From contig JADANN010000378.1 in the NCBI GenBank assembly GCA_018806985.1, positions 106,524 to 170,523 on the forward strand: 64,000 nt of DNA. Direction: 5' to 3'. Shown piece after piece: positions 36,390 to 49,300 of this stretch. Under the pieces are notes generated by a model that ran no database searches, was not told where the DNA came from, and worked only from the letters and a program-made list of their open reading frames with translations. A program made the translations under genes and the position numbers. Position 1 is the first letter of the stretch; every line of letters begins with the position of its first letter. This DNA is from Angiostrongylus vasorum (taxonomy: Eukaryota > Nematoda > Chromadorea > Rhabditida > Metastrongylidae).

Positions 36390-37180
36390 TTTTTTTTCAT
36401 TTCCAACAACGAATCGACGATCGAAGTTAGCGATAAAGCGATGCTTAAGAAGGGCAGGTCTAGAGGAATCGGTAGCGATAGTTGAAACACCACCGGCTAA
36501 TCTACGTCGTCAGTTAGTTCGTAACCGCCTGTATGACCGTCTATGTGAAACAACAAATTGCGTAATTTGCCCCTTACGGCAGGGACGATGATTGCATGAG
36601 TTCAGGTGCGATATACCTGATCACTTGTAATAATTGCGGAGACGAATATATTGGCGTAACTCGCAGACCTTTATGTATCCGCATAAAAGAACACCTAGAT
36701 GGCAAACAAAAAACTAAGACAAAGTACCCCAATAGGCACGCATAGGATACCAAAGCATAGCGTAGACGATTTTGAAGTAAAAGTCAATATCCTTTCACAG
36801 GAGACTAAAATTGGATAAATGCCAAAACCCTGCAATGAATAGCAGGGAGGAATGCCCAGAGGTCACACGCGACCTGGGCCCGTATGTTCGCATCAATTTC
36901 TGATGTGGATGGTGCAGTCATCAACCTTATGCGACTATAATCAGCTGTTCTAGTCTTCTAGTCTTCTTCATTGGAAGTCACGAAAAAAAGGTGAGTGTTT
37001 CGAGAAGCTGTTGATCATGTAATTGCCGTAGTTTTTCGCCTTTTTGTAGGTGTTACTGAAGCGTTTAGCCTAGTAAATGGTATATCAGTGTACCCTTCCA
37101 GGCTCTGAAGAAGGCGACACTGCCGAAACGTCAGCTGCTGTTGTATAGTATTGCATTTTTCTATGGAAGTAAATGTACGC
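36390..37180 (+). mobile_element. Penelope-like element remnant: GIY-YIG endonuclease end and terminal repeat
   Basis: Frame pieces spell the C-terminal part of a Penelope-like retroelement polyprotein: RRAGLEESVAIVETPPANLR and RNRLYDRLCETTNCVIC (zinc-binding linker), then AIYLITCNNCGDEYIGVTRR and LCIRIKEHLDGK, a GIY-YIG nuclease core, then a C-terminal end at about 36860-36900. At least one frame break lies near 36580. Downstream at 37090-37140 is a terminal-repeat motif (CTGAAGAAGGCGACACTGCC, GAAACGTC) shared with the copies at 54.0 and 55.9 kb. Truncated at 5'; inactive. Confidence 0.75.
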
Positions 37181-37799
37181 CGCATAACAACGTCGCGATT
37201 GCTGAACAAGAATACGACGCATTCATATTCCTATGCCGAGGTTAACAGAAAGTCGATCCTGGGAACAACCTGGTGTTTGACCCATCAAGGAAACTGTGTA
37301 TTATTGAAATAAAAATATGGTGCATAATTAAGAAGTGAGCTTTGTAATCTACCAAGGACTTTAGTTAACTAAAAAGTGGGTGACTGCTTAGAACTAGCAT
37401 CTCTTGCTACGATATTCATTAGCTTGGGCAGGATTTTTTTTACTAGTCATGGATTTGTTTGTAGCGTATTATACATAGCTATTGATTTTTCCGACTTTAA
37501 AATCGTGATCTCGGATATTTTCACTGATTTTCTATGTTGAAGGTCCTTTGTTCTCAAAGATGTCCATATAGATGATGGCTCTGACATTGTGCTCCTTGCA
37601 CGTGGAATCTTACCTATTTATGCCTTTATTTTTTTCTCCTTGCTTATTTGCTACCGTTGTAGGAGATCTTCATACATATACTGAAATACTCCCCAACCTA
37701 TTGTTTTGCCTTCCTTGACTTTGGAAGTCGTTGGTCGATGTAATGGTGTATTCATTCTATGCAATATTATCAGTTTAAGCCTATATATGCTCTTCTAAA

Positions 37800-38086
37800 G
37801 GTGCGTGTGGCGCAGTGGTCGGAGGCGCCCTTGTAACACACACGTGAAACCGATCCCCGCACCTATGGCTCGCCAAGCCTTCAGTTCTTGCGGGTTCGGC
37901 AAATTGATACCAGACTTGTCTAGTGGGATAATTGCACTGCATCGATACATCGGTAGGCCACCGCGAGTCATTGTAAAGGCCAGATATTCATTCAATCGCC
38001 TCCAACGATACTTAATGAAGTGGAATGCATGGCGCATCCCTCAGGGATCGACCAACGCCGAGAGCTTTATCCTTCTTTATCCTTCT
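37800..38086 (+). repeat. tRNA-derived SINE A, copy 6
   Basis: Well preserved: head GGTGCGTGTGGCGCAGTGGTC, B-box-like AACCGATCCCC, body blocks as in other copies, TCAGGGATCGACCAACGC near the end and a (CTTTATCCTT)2 tail. The short tandem tail is typical of SINE 3' ends. Confidence 0.87.
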
Positions 38087-39384
38087 ATGTTCTGTTTAAC
38101 TTTTTAGAGATTTGTCTTTATTCTTTTCATATACAAGGCCTGCTAATTGAATCTTCATAGTGTGTGATTTTTTCTAATCGATTAGTGGGCAAATACTGTA
38201 GTAGCAATCCCGAACCAACTTGCTACGAATCATGTACTCTTTGCTAGGCGGGGGCCTGTTGTATTCTTCTACGCACGTTCGTCCTCCACATTACATTCAT
38301 AAAAAATTAGGCCCTCATTAGAGATCTATTTATACCAGATCAAAGTATGTCATTTGAAGCTCTGTAGCATTCTAGAATTGTCATACCGTAGTCTCTAGCA
38401 GCAAAGATATCGCCGAAATGTGCTCGTTTCCCAGATACTCATTAGAGGTTAATTTATGTTTGCTCATTTGAATTCTCTTTCTTACGTTTTTCACCAATGA
38501 ATCGGATCTGAACAGCACTTATGGAAAATACTTTGTAAAAGCGCCAAGCAATGCGTGGTCAAGAGAAAGCGGACCCGAAGTGGAAGAAGTTCTTTCTCAG
38601 CATAGTGAATGTGCTCAATTGTATACCAATATAACCACTTTGTCAGACCATTTCATAGTCGAAGCTAAGATTTCAGTTTAAAAAATTCTTCCATGAGATG
38701 GCCATTTGGGATGAACATTTGCTAATCAACGATCAACGTTTTGTGTCTCAACTTCCCAATACATTTGATTTTCCATTTTTCCATTTTATCCTGTTGACTT
38801 CGTTGTAATCCCACATTACCCAGCTATTTGCTTAGATAACCGCTCCTCACATCACATGTGGACCACCTGCTTTCTACCTCTTCTCACAATCGTCATCCAG
38901 AAGAAGATTAACATTCCGATTATTCTGCGATGTGCTCGATAAATCCACACCAAGTTCCGTCTCGGCTCTCTTCGTTTCACAGTGTTATAGACAACAGGCA
39001 GTAAATAGAAAGTTGGACGCTGTGATTTAAACATATCTCAATTCATAATGGATGCAAATTATTGAAACAAAAAAATGAGTGAAATTTACAAGTCACTGCA
39101 AAAAAACTTTTCTTATCCTAGTAAAATGGGATTCTGATTTTGTGGAATCCACTAGACATGAACTCTCTACTAGGACTCGTAAGTCGAACTGCAAAGTAAC
39201 TGAACAAGCCGGATTTCTAGGGGGATAGGATGGAACTCTGCAATATGTCGTTTATGTTTGTGACTTCTTCGCTTCCTTCTGAGACCAACAATCTTGAAAA
39301 CCTTCGTCGCTTTCTTTCAAAATCCGAACTTCAAAGCATTTTTTCATCTCCGTATGTTCCATACGATATCCATGATTTATCTTA
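38087..39384. other. Intergenic; no gene recognised
   Basis: Unique AT-rich sequence with no frame bearing a motif. Confidence 0.4.
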
Positions 39385-39715
39385 CTTGGATACTTGAATG
39401 GCCCGTCCTCACTGGTTGTGAGGGCGCCAGCATAATCTCCATTCTACGGAGTTTTGCTGGTTTGGCCATTGTGTTTCCATGCAGTGTCGAGCTCAGCTCA
39501 GCCAAAGTCTGCTCCAGGTCCTCACCACCACAGGCAGTCACCGCTGTTGTGGATCAGAGGGAGATGTGCCACCATGCAGCTTTGATACCATGACGGTAGT
39601 GGATCTTGGTATGGGTTTAGTCTTAGCTGGGCTTCCTTATGGAAACGCCGGACTCGCTCTCAGCTTGGGATACCCTGCTGAGGGATGAATCACTCCGCTG
39701 CACATCACAGCAGTT
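39385..39715 (+). repeat. Repeat B arm, copy 2 (solo)
   Basis: Plus-strand solo arm: outer end GATACTTGAATGGCCCG, CTCACTGGTTGTGAGG, middle GTGGATCAGAGGGAGATG, and TTTAGTCTTAGCTGGGC. The inner end is truncated or diverged after the GGGATACCCTGCTGAGG block. Confidence 0.85.
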
Positions 39716-40135
39716 GGATAGTAGTACGCCTGAGCAGTTGATTGTTGACATGCTTGAGGATAACGTTCGTTTATCGCGCGTCATTCGTCGAAACACGTCT
39801 ACGAGCGCTCGCGTTAGACTTTCCACATTCTACACTTTATTTCCACATACTGCATTTCCAGTAATGGTCCAGAAAAGATCTAAGTATTATTCAAACCAAC
39901 GATATGAAATATGCTAGATGAGGTGACCAAAGGACTTCGCAATTAATACTTCTCTCAAGTATTATGCGACTACAAATAAAGGCACTGTTTACCCCAAAAA
40001 GAGCTACCGATCAGCAGCTGAATGTGTCCTAAAGACGATTGTTCACCAACATATACTTTGCAACTTCACTTACAAATATGGCGTAGAGTCGAAGACAATA
40101 TGATTACTAGAACTAAGGTAATTAGTAATTATATG

Positions 40136-40145
40136 ACTTTTATTT
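40136..40145 (-). terminator. Probable poly(A) signal of the CoREST-like gene
   Basis: The plus strand reads TTTTATTTGA, giving AATAAA on the minus strand about 250 bp after the predicted stop at 40395-40397. Confidence 0.45.
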
Positions 40146-40394
40146 GACAGATATTAACATAAAAATGAGAAGTATATATAAATACCGGAAAAAATGACTG
40201 CAACTAGTCCAGAATAAGCTGAATTGGTCACAAATCGGTAGAAAATGAAGATCGAACCCTATGTCAACACTTCAACCACGTGATTCAAAAACTCGGAGAA
40301 TCACAAGTGAAACTCCCAGTTGGTATGGAACATTCATTCATTCAACATTCATTTCATGCTGGCAACGTCTCTTGACCTTTATATGGCAATCTGC

Positions 40395-43300
40395 TCATGG
40401 AGCACAAATATCCGACATTTCTGGCACAAATGGAGCTAATTTCTTAAGCACCTGTAAAATAGTAGTAACAATGGTAAGCACGATGAAATTTTTTAAAACA
40501 CAGCGCAGATATAGTATTACCATTAAACCTCAATTCACAACACTGTTGTAGACCAGCCGTGGTTAATGGATCGAAAACGCCACAAAATTCACAATAAAGA
40601 TTTTTAGAAATGCCGACCTTATCAACATCAGGTTTAACTTCCATGTAAAAACTCTGGATTTGCTCAGGCGTTTTTGTCCCAACAACTTCAGAAACTGCAT
40701 CAAAATCTTCTTCATATCGTAATAGACCTGAAAGCTGACAACTTTAACTGTAAGCACGTAGCATAAAATCACAGACTGATTTAGATTTACCACAATAAGA
40801 CCATAAAGGAAACAAAACGGCTAGGACCTTAGGGCTTTCTATTGCGCCTAAGTCTGAAAAGACAAGAATGACCAACCGTGTTAATAGTGCACGCACACTA
40901 GCATCTGGTTAGTTCATTGCGAACGCGATGATAGAAAAGAAAAAGAGGAGAAAGGAGAGGGAAACTAAGTACGACGTCATCGGACTGGCCAACGTAACAA
41001 TATAGTATTCAACACGTTTGCGATGTTAGAGAAGAAATATTCATTGGAGAATACAGGGGAGTAGAACTGTTGCTGTTTAGCTATGAACATCGAACCTTCT
41101 TAACATCTAGCGGTGTGAAACGAAAATTAACCATTAGAAGGATGCGGACTGCTTGCTGCCTAGATAATACTCGTCATCTTTCCCCGAACATCAGGATGTT
41201 TGAAGATAAAGTCCCTTCATTCTCTATGAATTTCCGCAGAAATCTTTTATAGGATCATCGTCGGCGATTTCAATGGCAAGTTGGCGCCTGAAGAACACCA
41301 TTCCACGTCACTTGGATCATATCACGTTGACTAGCATAGTAACTCATGAACCTAGACGGCTTGCTCTAAAGGTTAGAAACAGCTCCCATGAGTCTTGTAT
41401 AAAACAATACCTTCACGATACTGTTAGAAAGTCGAGAGCTTCTTACTTACCTGGACGGTCCGTCTTCACGACCTGTGCGGACCCCAGCAAATATGCCATT
41501 CGTTCCTTTCTCTCGCAATCGTAGTCCATGATGGTGGTCTTGTTCGAGCATGGTATCGCTTGCGAGTCTTGTACCGTGATCTGTAAAACAACTGCAGCTG
41601 CGGGTACAGCTGATTAACTTTGTTACCGAACACGTCCGCCCAGCGTGTAGGAGGTCGTCCTGGGGGACGTTTGCATTCTTTTGGAGTCCACTCTACTGTT
41701 CTTTTCGTCCATCTGTCGTCCGTTCTTCTCATTATGTGACCGGCCGATCTATGTTTCGCTATCGATGTATAATCAACCTCCTGGATCTCGAAGATGTGAC
41801 AGATTTCGAAGGTCGGAGCTTCGCATTCCGGCTAGATATTGAGAGTGCCAGTTATATTTCAGAAGACATCGCTCAAGCGCTCTCTGAGTAGTGCGAAGCA
41901 TTCTTGACGTAGTTTAAGTATCAGCCCACGTCTCCGCAGCATAACAGAGAGCTGGAAGGACCGTAGAATCGAAGAGACTAGCGCGGATTCTCGGGTCCTT
42001 CAGTTGGTCGGTAGCTTCTTTGAGAGGCCCGAATGCGGCCTAAGCTGCTCTCCTTCATCTATCTATTTCCTCCTTTATGTTGTTTTCCATGTCCACTGAT
42101 CACCAAAGGTAAACGTACGAGGTGGTCTCTGCAATGAGAGAGCCATCCAATTCAATTTTTCCGGCTTCGCACCATGGGTTTTTCATGAACTGGGTCTTTT
42201 TTCGATTTATGCGAAGTCCAATGGTTTTCCCCGCTTCACTGAGCTCGTTGATCATCATCTCTACTTCGCTAGTACTTCTTGAGAAGATGACAATGTCGTC
42301 GGCAAAACGAAGCTTTGATAGGAATTTGCCATCAATACGTATGCCTTTCTCATCCTAGTCGAGTGACTTCATTATCCACTGCAGTGCGGAACTGAACAGT
42401 TTTGGCGATATTGCGGCGCCCTGTCGAACCAGTTTTCCTATGGGTATGGTAAGAGGTCGATGGAAAAGCTTTATTTTCGTGCTGCAGTTCCGATAAGAGT
42501 CGCACAGAGTTCTTATTTAGGACGAGTCCACTCCCTGATCGATTTTCCATCAATGCGTTTGATTACCCAAGTTTTAGAAAGGCCGAGCGAAATATCCGTT
42601 GTCGAAAACACACCTCCCTCTGATCCGCATCGTGGTGAAGACCTGGATACGCCCTTGCAAGGTTACGTCAGGACCAACACTGGATGCTCCCGTCTATAAC
42701 GCCAAGCGGTGAGACGATCGGTAAGAGGCCACAAAAACTCGATTTACGCAGAACGTCACTGGAACCGGATCTGACGAACACACACACGACACGTTATGGA
42801 GATTGTTTCTCACTACTGCACGTATAATGCTAGAAACACTCTCCACAGACGCCGATCTTCACGACCTTCTTGTAGCCGCAGATCGCATTAAATTTTCATG
42901 TGATCGCATTACAAGAAACAAAAATCAAGAAGACCGACATACTAAACAACGGGACCTTTGTGATCCGTGGAGAAAAGGTCCCATCACGAAATATTGGCGG
43001 CGTAGGCTTTGTCGTCCACCCATCCATTGTCCATCTCGTCGACTCATACGAGATCCTTTCCCCTCTCATTGCCGTCCTCCCGTCTTCAACTGTCGCATCA
43101 TAAGAAGATCATTATCATCAACTGCTACTCACCGACCGACGCAGCTGATGAGTACGAATTAAATGCGTTCTATTATCAGTTGGAGGAAGTCATCCGCAAT
43201 GATAAAGCATATCATAAATTTGTTGTCGGAGACTTCAACGCAAGAATAGGAAAGGCCAACGACAGCGGATACAGGATCGGAAATTTTCGGATTAGGGAGA

Positions 43301-46300
43301 AAGAAATGAGAATGGAAACTAAACCGTCTCGCAGGACTCCTGTCAGCAGCACGTCTCTTTCATGGAAACTCGTTTTATCCAGAAGAAAGAAAGCCGCCAC
43401 TGGACATAGGAGTCTCCCAACGGCATGACTCATGCGGAGATCGACCATATTCTGACAAACAGAAGATGGTGCCTGCTTGACACATCGGTAGTCCCGTCAT
43501 TCTGTACTGGTTCCGATCACCGCCTTCTTCGCGCGAAGATTCGATTCAGCCACAAGCTAGAAAAGAACTCTCTTCATCGACCACGAGGAACAGTCTAGCT
43601 GTATACGACGAGAACATTTGAACGAAGTCCTATCCAAACGTGACTGGCAGATCAAAGAAGAATCGACCGAAGACTACGAGCTGCTTGTCGAAGGACTGAA
43701 AAGCTGTGCCGAATTTGCCTCAGTTCCTCAAGCAAGAAGATCGGATCGCATCTCCGTCACTACTAAGGAGTTGCTTGAAAAGAGAAGGAAACTAAAGCTT
43801 GATCCTACTGCAACACGTTTGACATGGCTAGTAATAAATGCCAGCTGCAAAATAGCTTTGCAGGAAGATCTACAACGGTACAAGCAGAACTACTAGAAGC
43901 GGCAGAGAAAAGAAGCAGTCTGAAAAAAATGCCGTCGGGACTTGTGTGATTATAATGTTCCGCTGTCAGCTCTGATGAACGAAGAGGGGGATCGTCAAAA
44001 AGTTCCCGCCTTGATATGAATTAATAGCGGAAACGTTCTACACCAACCTTTTCCGCCCCACAATCCCCCGTCCGGGACCCTAATACCCGCTGGAGAAAAA
44101 ACCACCAGGAATTCTTCCGTCGGAAGTTCGAGTTACGATAGAAAGCATGAAAAGAATCACAGCTCCAGGACCAAACAATGTCACCGCCGATTTCCTTAGA
44201 GCTGGAGGCCACAATTTACATGTACTTCTCGCAAATCATATGACAGCCTACCTTCAAAAGGAAAAAAATCCCAGACCAGTGGAGGACGTCGCGTACGGTC
44301 ATCCTGCACAAGAAAAGGAGACCGAAGGGATCTTCGTAACTATCGTCCCATATGCTTGTTGAGTGTACTCTACAAGCTCTTCACGAAAGATTATCCTCTT
44401 GCGCATATCAAGGACATTGGATGAGGCGCAACCAGTCGAGCAAGCAGGATTTCGGAAAAGGATTTTGCTGTATGGACCACATCCAAACCGTGTCCAGGGT
44501 TATCGAAGTTTGTCGGGAATACCACTTGCCTCTGGTCCTAACCTTTGTCGTCTATGAAAAAGCGTTCGACAGTGTCGAAACGAATGCAATGCTATCAGCA
44601 CTCGAGAGCTTCAAAATCACCAAAAGACCTCTGTCTCTGGATATCGAGTTGGTGCGCCAACATAGCATAAGTTGCACACAGTCACAATGATCAAAATTGC
44701 AAGATTCTTCGGTGAAGCGGTAGAATAAGTATTTGCAGAGATAAGAGCAGCAGTATAGTACCAAAACAGCATCGGTAAACGTATCGAACACAAAAAGCTA
44801 CAGTACTGCGAGCACAACTCTCAACTCTCCGACCTTACAATTCCTCCTGCTTCAGCACACACATCATAAACTTTGACGCTTAATCAGGACGAAAAAAAGA
44901 TTCTGCGTGAAAGGAAGTGCAATGGACAGCGTAATGCTACGAGTACCTAGCATAGTGCGAGAGAGAGCGAGAGAGAGAGAGAGAGAGGAGAGAGAGAGGA
45001 AATTCGAAGTTCCGATATGCGTTGGCGTTAAAATATCGGAGACGCTGCCGTTTTACCGAATACCAAGAATCAGGTAGGCGAACAAGACAGGATGCGTCTT
45101 ATCTCCACACCATGCTAAGCGTCTAGCAGGAATATCTACTATCCAACGGTCGGATATTTTCATGAAGATCTCTTAAGAAAAATACGATGATTTTCGTGAT
45201 CAGGGGACTGACTATACTCACTACTCTTTAAAGCAGAATGAAGAAATACAAAATTCACTGAGGTCATTTAAGTCGACGATTAACGGAACAAGTAATAACA
45301 ATGCAAATGCGTTCCTAGGAGATTCGGATAGATAGCTTTCAAGAGATTCAGACCAAATAGTATAAAAACGTAAATATATTCTGATAATAGTGGCAATGCC
45401 GGAAAGAAACCCACAACGGAATGCAACCATTCGCTCCTCTTCACTCCACGACTCGCAACTTTTTATTTTATCGAGTTTCATTGAAAAACCCTTCCTCATC
45501 TTTTCTTGTCACTGATCATGAGATACCTGAAGCACACTGCTGTATTAACCAAAAAACAGTAAATATATACAACATATAAAAAGGGTTTTTCCCGCGTAAA
45601 ATTGAAGTTTAACGTCGAAGATTCATCCGAAAATCTAGAACTGAATGTTATCCATAATGCGATGTAAACGTGAAGTAGAATGCTCGAGTAGGTGAAAATA
45701 AAGAAAAACAAAACCAAACTTAAGCAAGACGATCTACCTATAAGACTCCAATCCATCTGTGAGACCTTCGGACCGCGGTGATTTTTAAAACCAAATGGTT
45801 TCAATCACATAACAGATGGCACGCCCGTAGTTTCTAACCTGAAGTACGTCCAACACACAAAACATAGTTGCATATCGTCGAGGACGTGCATTTCTCGACA
45901 TTCTTCGCCACAGTTACTGCACACATTTGTCCCATTGCGTTGATCGTCAGCACTAAACAGAATGTGATTTTATAAAGTGCAATTTTTAAAGAGAAGTTGT
46001 TTAATCTAATCTCCAACCAAAGATCAAATAGCCAAAATGAAATCCTAGTTTCGTTTGTCTTTATCTCGCTATTCAGCCCTTTATATCCTTTCTCTCCCAA
46101 TAGCTACTTATCTCTAACACTTCTTCATTAAAATTTTAGATCCAAAGAATCTACCATTCTCTGTTGTGGGCAGATAGCGCAGTAGTATTGATGCTATTCA
46201 TCACAAGCATGAGAATGGTTTGACCCCGCACAGGGCTCACCGACTCTCGTATACCTCTGAGGCCGAGAAATTGGTACCAAACTTGTTTGGAAACAGTTTA

Positions 46301-49300
46301 CTTCCTACAATCCAACTGGCCACGCTCTAGCCTTGGTATTGCAGGATTCCAGAGGAAGTCGGCTAAACCAGCATTCAACGACATCCCATGAAAAGGCAGA
46401 AATCTTCAACCAGCAGTGGAAACCACACACGAATCCGAGTACCTTAACAGACGACGGATGCAAGGAAACGAAAAACTGATTGCAAGAAGTGATGGTATCC
46501 GCACAACATATGTGGCAAAGAGTCATGTAAAATAATGAAACGTAAATGTAGTGCTCTTTGTTTTTTAGCTGACCCACTAAATCAAGCATCCTCGGATCTG
46601 GTTTACACTGAGAGCATAACAGTAGTAAGAAAAAACAATTGCACAGCGAGTATTCAGCCGACTATGGCTTTCAAACCATTATAGTAGCGAATTGAAAATA
46701 TTTCGTTACGCAAGAAACGCATTTCTTCTATTCTCTCTAAGCCGATCCTATGTAGAATTTTGACACATCTAATAGCAGAAAGAAGAAAAACCTCACCAAT
46801 CGTCATCTTCGGAATCTTCGGCCATTCCAGTGTCGACTAAACTCTTATAGTCGGTGTCTTTCTTAGTATTGTAATAGAACTGGATAATTGAAGACACAGA
46901 TCGATTTGGGATCTTAGAAAAAACCAGTTTAGTACACCGAACCTTCTTTTAGATAAGCGAAGGAGTGGAGAACTACCATCTGGTGAATTTTGTCGAAACT
47001 TTTTCCAAACATGAACACTGCATGCTTAAATAGAGCGCGATCGTCTTCACTCCATTCTTCATTTATAGGTCGACATCTCCTCACTTTCTCTTGAGCAACG
47101 TTAAAGTCAAAGTTCGGTTTTTGCAGAAGATAAAGTGCCTGTAATAAGGTGAAACTAATTTTCGCGCATATCAACACTTATGGTGCGTAATAGTTTACGT
47201 TTTGCTAAACCCAATGAAGAAACAACGACAGCAAGAACAACGTTGTCACATCTTAGTTTAACATGTACGCATAATGATGTAGTTGTCTATTCAAAAGTTT
47301 TAAAACCAAATGGCTTTCAATCACATAACAGATAGCACGCCCGTAGTTTCTATCACTAGTTTTTCAAATAAAGACTGTTAATAGTTAGCTAAATTAGATT
47401 CAATGTTGTCCATCAACCTCCTAGCGGTTTATCACCTCATCGTTACATGAAGCTGTTCCTGGGTGTCGGGCTGCGGTGTAGAGCAGAGGAGTTCATTACT
47501 GCGGCAGGACCTCCCAATCTGAAGAGTCCGACGCTTCCATCCAAAGGCCCCAGCTAAGAGTAAACCAGTAACAGGATCTATCACCGTCCTGACACCAAAT
47601 TAGTCGCATGGTGGCAAATCTCCCTCTGATCCACAAAGGCGACGACTGCCTGGGGTGGTGACGAGCCGGAGAAGGCATCGCCTATGCTGACCTCGGGACT
47701 GCGGAACAAAATAGTGGCCAAACGAGCAATTATGGAAATTATGCTGGGGCTTGCACAACCAGTGAAGAAGAGCAATCCAAGCATTCAAGTATCCAAGTTG
47801 TCCGCCAAAATGAGACAGAAGGAAGAACTATGTGACCAACTTCCCATCAGCTAACATCCTCCTATTTAAATGTTGTTTTCATTGCTTTAATATCTTATTT
47901 TCTGTCGTTTTCTATCAAAGCGTTATAGTATTACTCTCAAAGTACTATGGTAGAGCATTAAAATTAAGCTAAGAGTATTCTGCCAAAGTTGGGAATAACT
48001 GCAAACAAGTGACTATACAACAACGTAAAAGGAAAGAGATGAACAACACATGAACAAAAAACCTGGTCTTGTGCAAGTTTGTACTTCTCAAAGGCATATT
48101 CACAGTACTGATTAAGACTTATTTCATCAATATCAGCAGGTGGACACCACAACACCTGAAATGCGTTCTACCTAGTGAAAAAGAAACACACCAACGGAAA
48201 CATATTTTAACGTATAATTCGCAAAACGTAGTTTAGATGGCTCTTCTTACAAAGAACCGAGCAGGATGTAGCGCAAAACCCCTCCAACTGCAATTTATGT
48301 TAGCGTTTTCTGTGCAGTCAGGAATGGTACGTCAAGCCATTCCCAATATGGTCCCCACATTCTGCTGTGTAAATGAGAGTATGATTTTCTACACAGCGGC
48401 TAGCCTTTCGTAAAGAAATATAGGAGACTTCCTGTATTTGGCTGTCTCTGGCAGGAGACATGCCTTTTGCTAAACAATGTAACTGATTTCAAGGAAATCC
48501 CCAATGGAAACCACATCCTACATCAATATATGATACTTGACACTTGAACGGCCCGCCCTCACTAGTTGTGCAGGCCGCAGCTTAATCAACTTTTTCGGAG
48601 ATTTTCTGCTTAAGCCATTGTGGTTCCCTGGAATCCCCAGGACGGCCTGACCAAAGTCCGCCCGAGGTCGTCACCACGACAGGCAGTCGCAGCCCTTGTG
48701 GATCAGAGGGAGATTTGCCATCATGCGATTTTTGATACCAGGACGGTAGTGGATCCTGGTACTAGTTTACTCCTAGCTTGGCTTCCTGACGGAAACGGCG
48801 GACTTCTTCTCAGCTTGGGAGACCCTGTCGTGGGGACGAATCCCCCCGCTGTACATGGCACTCCGCCACCCAGGAACACCTCCCAGCCACGATGAGGCGG
48901 TAAACCGTTGGCAGGTCTACATCAATACTATGTTCAAAGCAGTCTACTCCTTTAGATAGAAAAATTCGAATGAAAACACAAATTAGCAGAACAAAGCCCA
49001 CGTGCTCTTTTTCTCCATTCATCAACGTGTTGTTCTTTCTGAGGTTCATCCACACGTGCTTGGAAATCATCACCAACTTGGATTTTTCGGTTGGTAATGC
49101 TTAGCATGGCTGAAGAATTATAGTAATGTAAGTGGACACAGTAGTCCTGGTACTCTAGAAAAAAAAGAAAAACAGAAAATGAGCACTTCTGCTCTGGCGT
49201 AGCTATACAAAAGTACTTCAATGAAAAGGTGTACTGCTTAGTATCATCTAAGACAGTTCTATTTAAGAATATCACAACTGTCGCTAGATTATCGTTATCC

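Larger units (their letters stand above)
47139..48062. other. ELM2 intron of the CoREST-like gene; holds a repeat B arm and a duplicated 54-mer
   Basis: Contains the 54-bp duplication copy 2 at 47299-47352 and repeat B arm copy 3. No coding sequence was recognised between. Confidence 0.6.
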
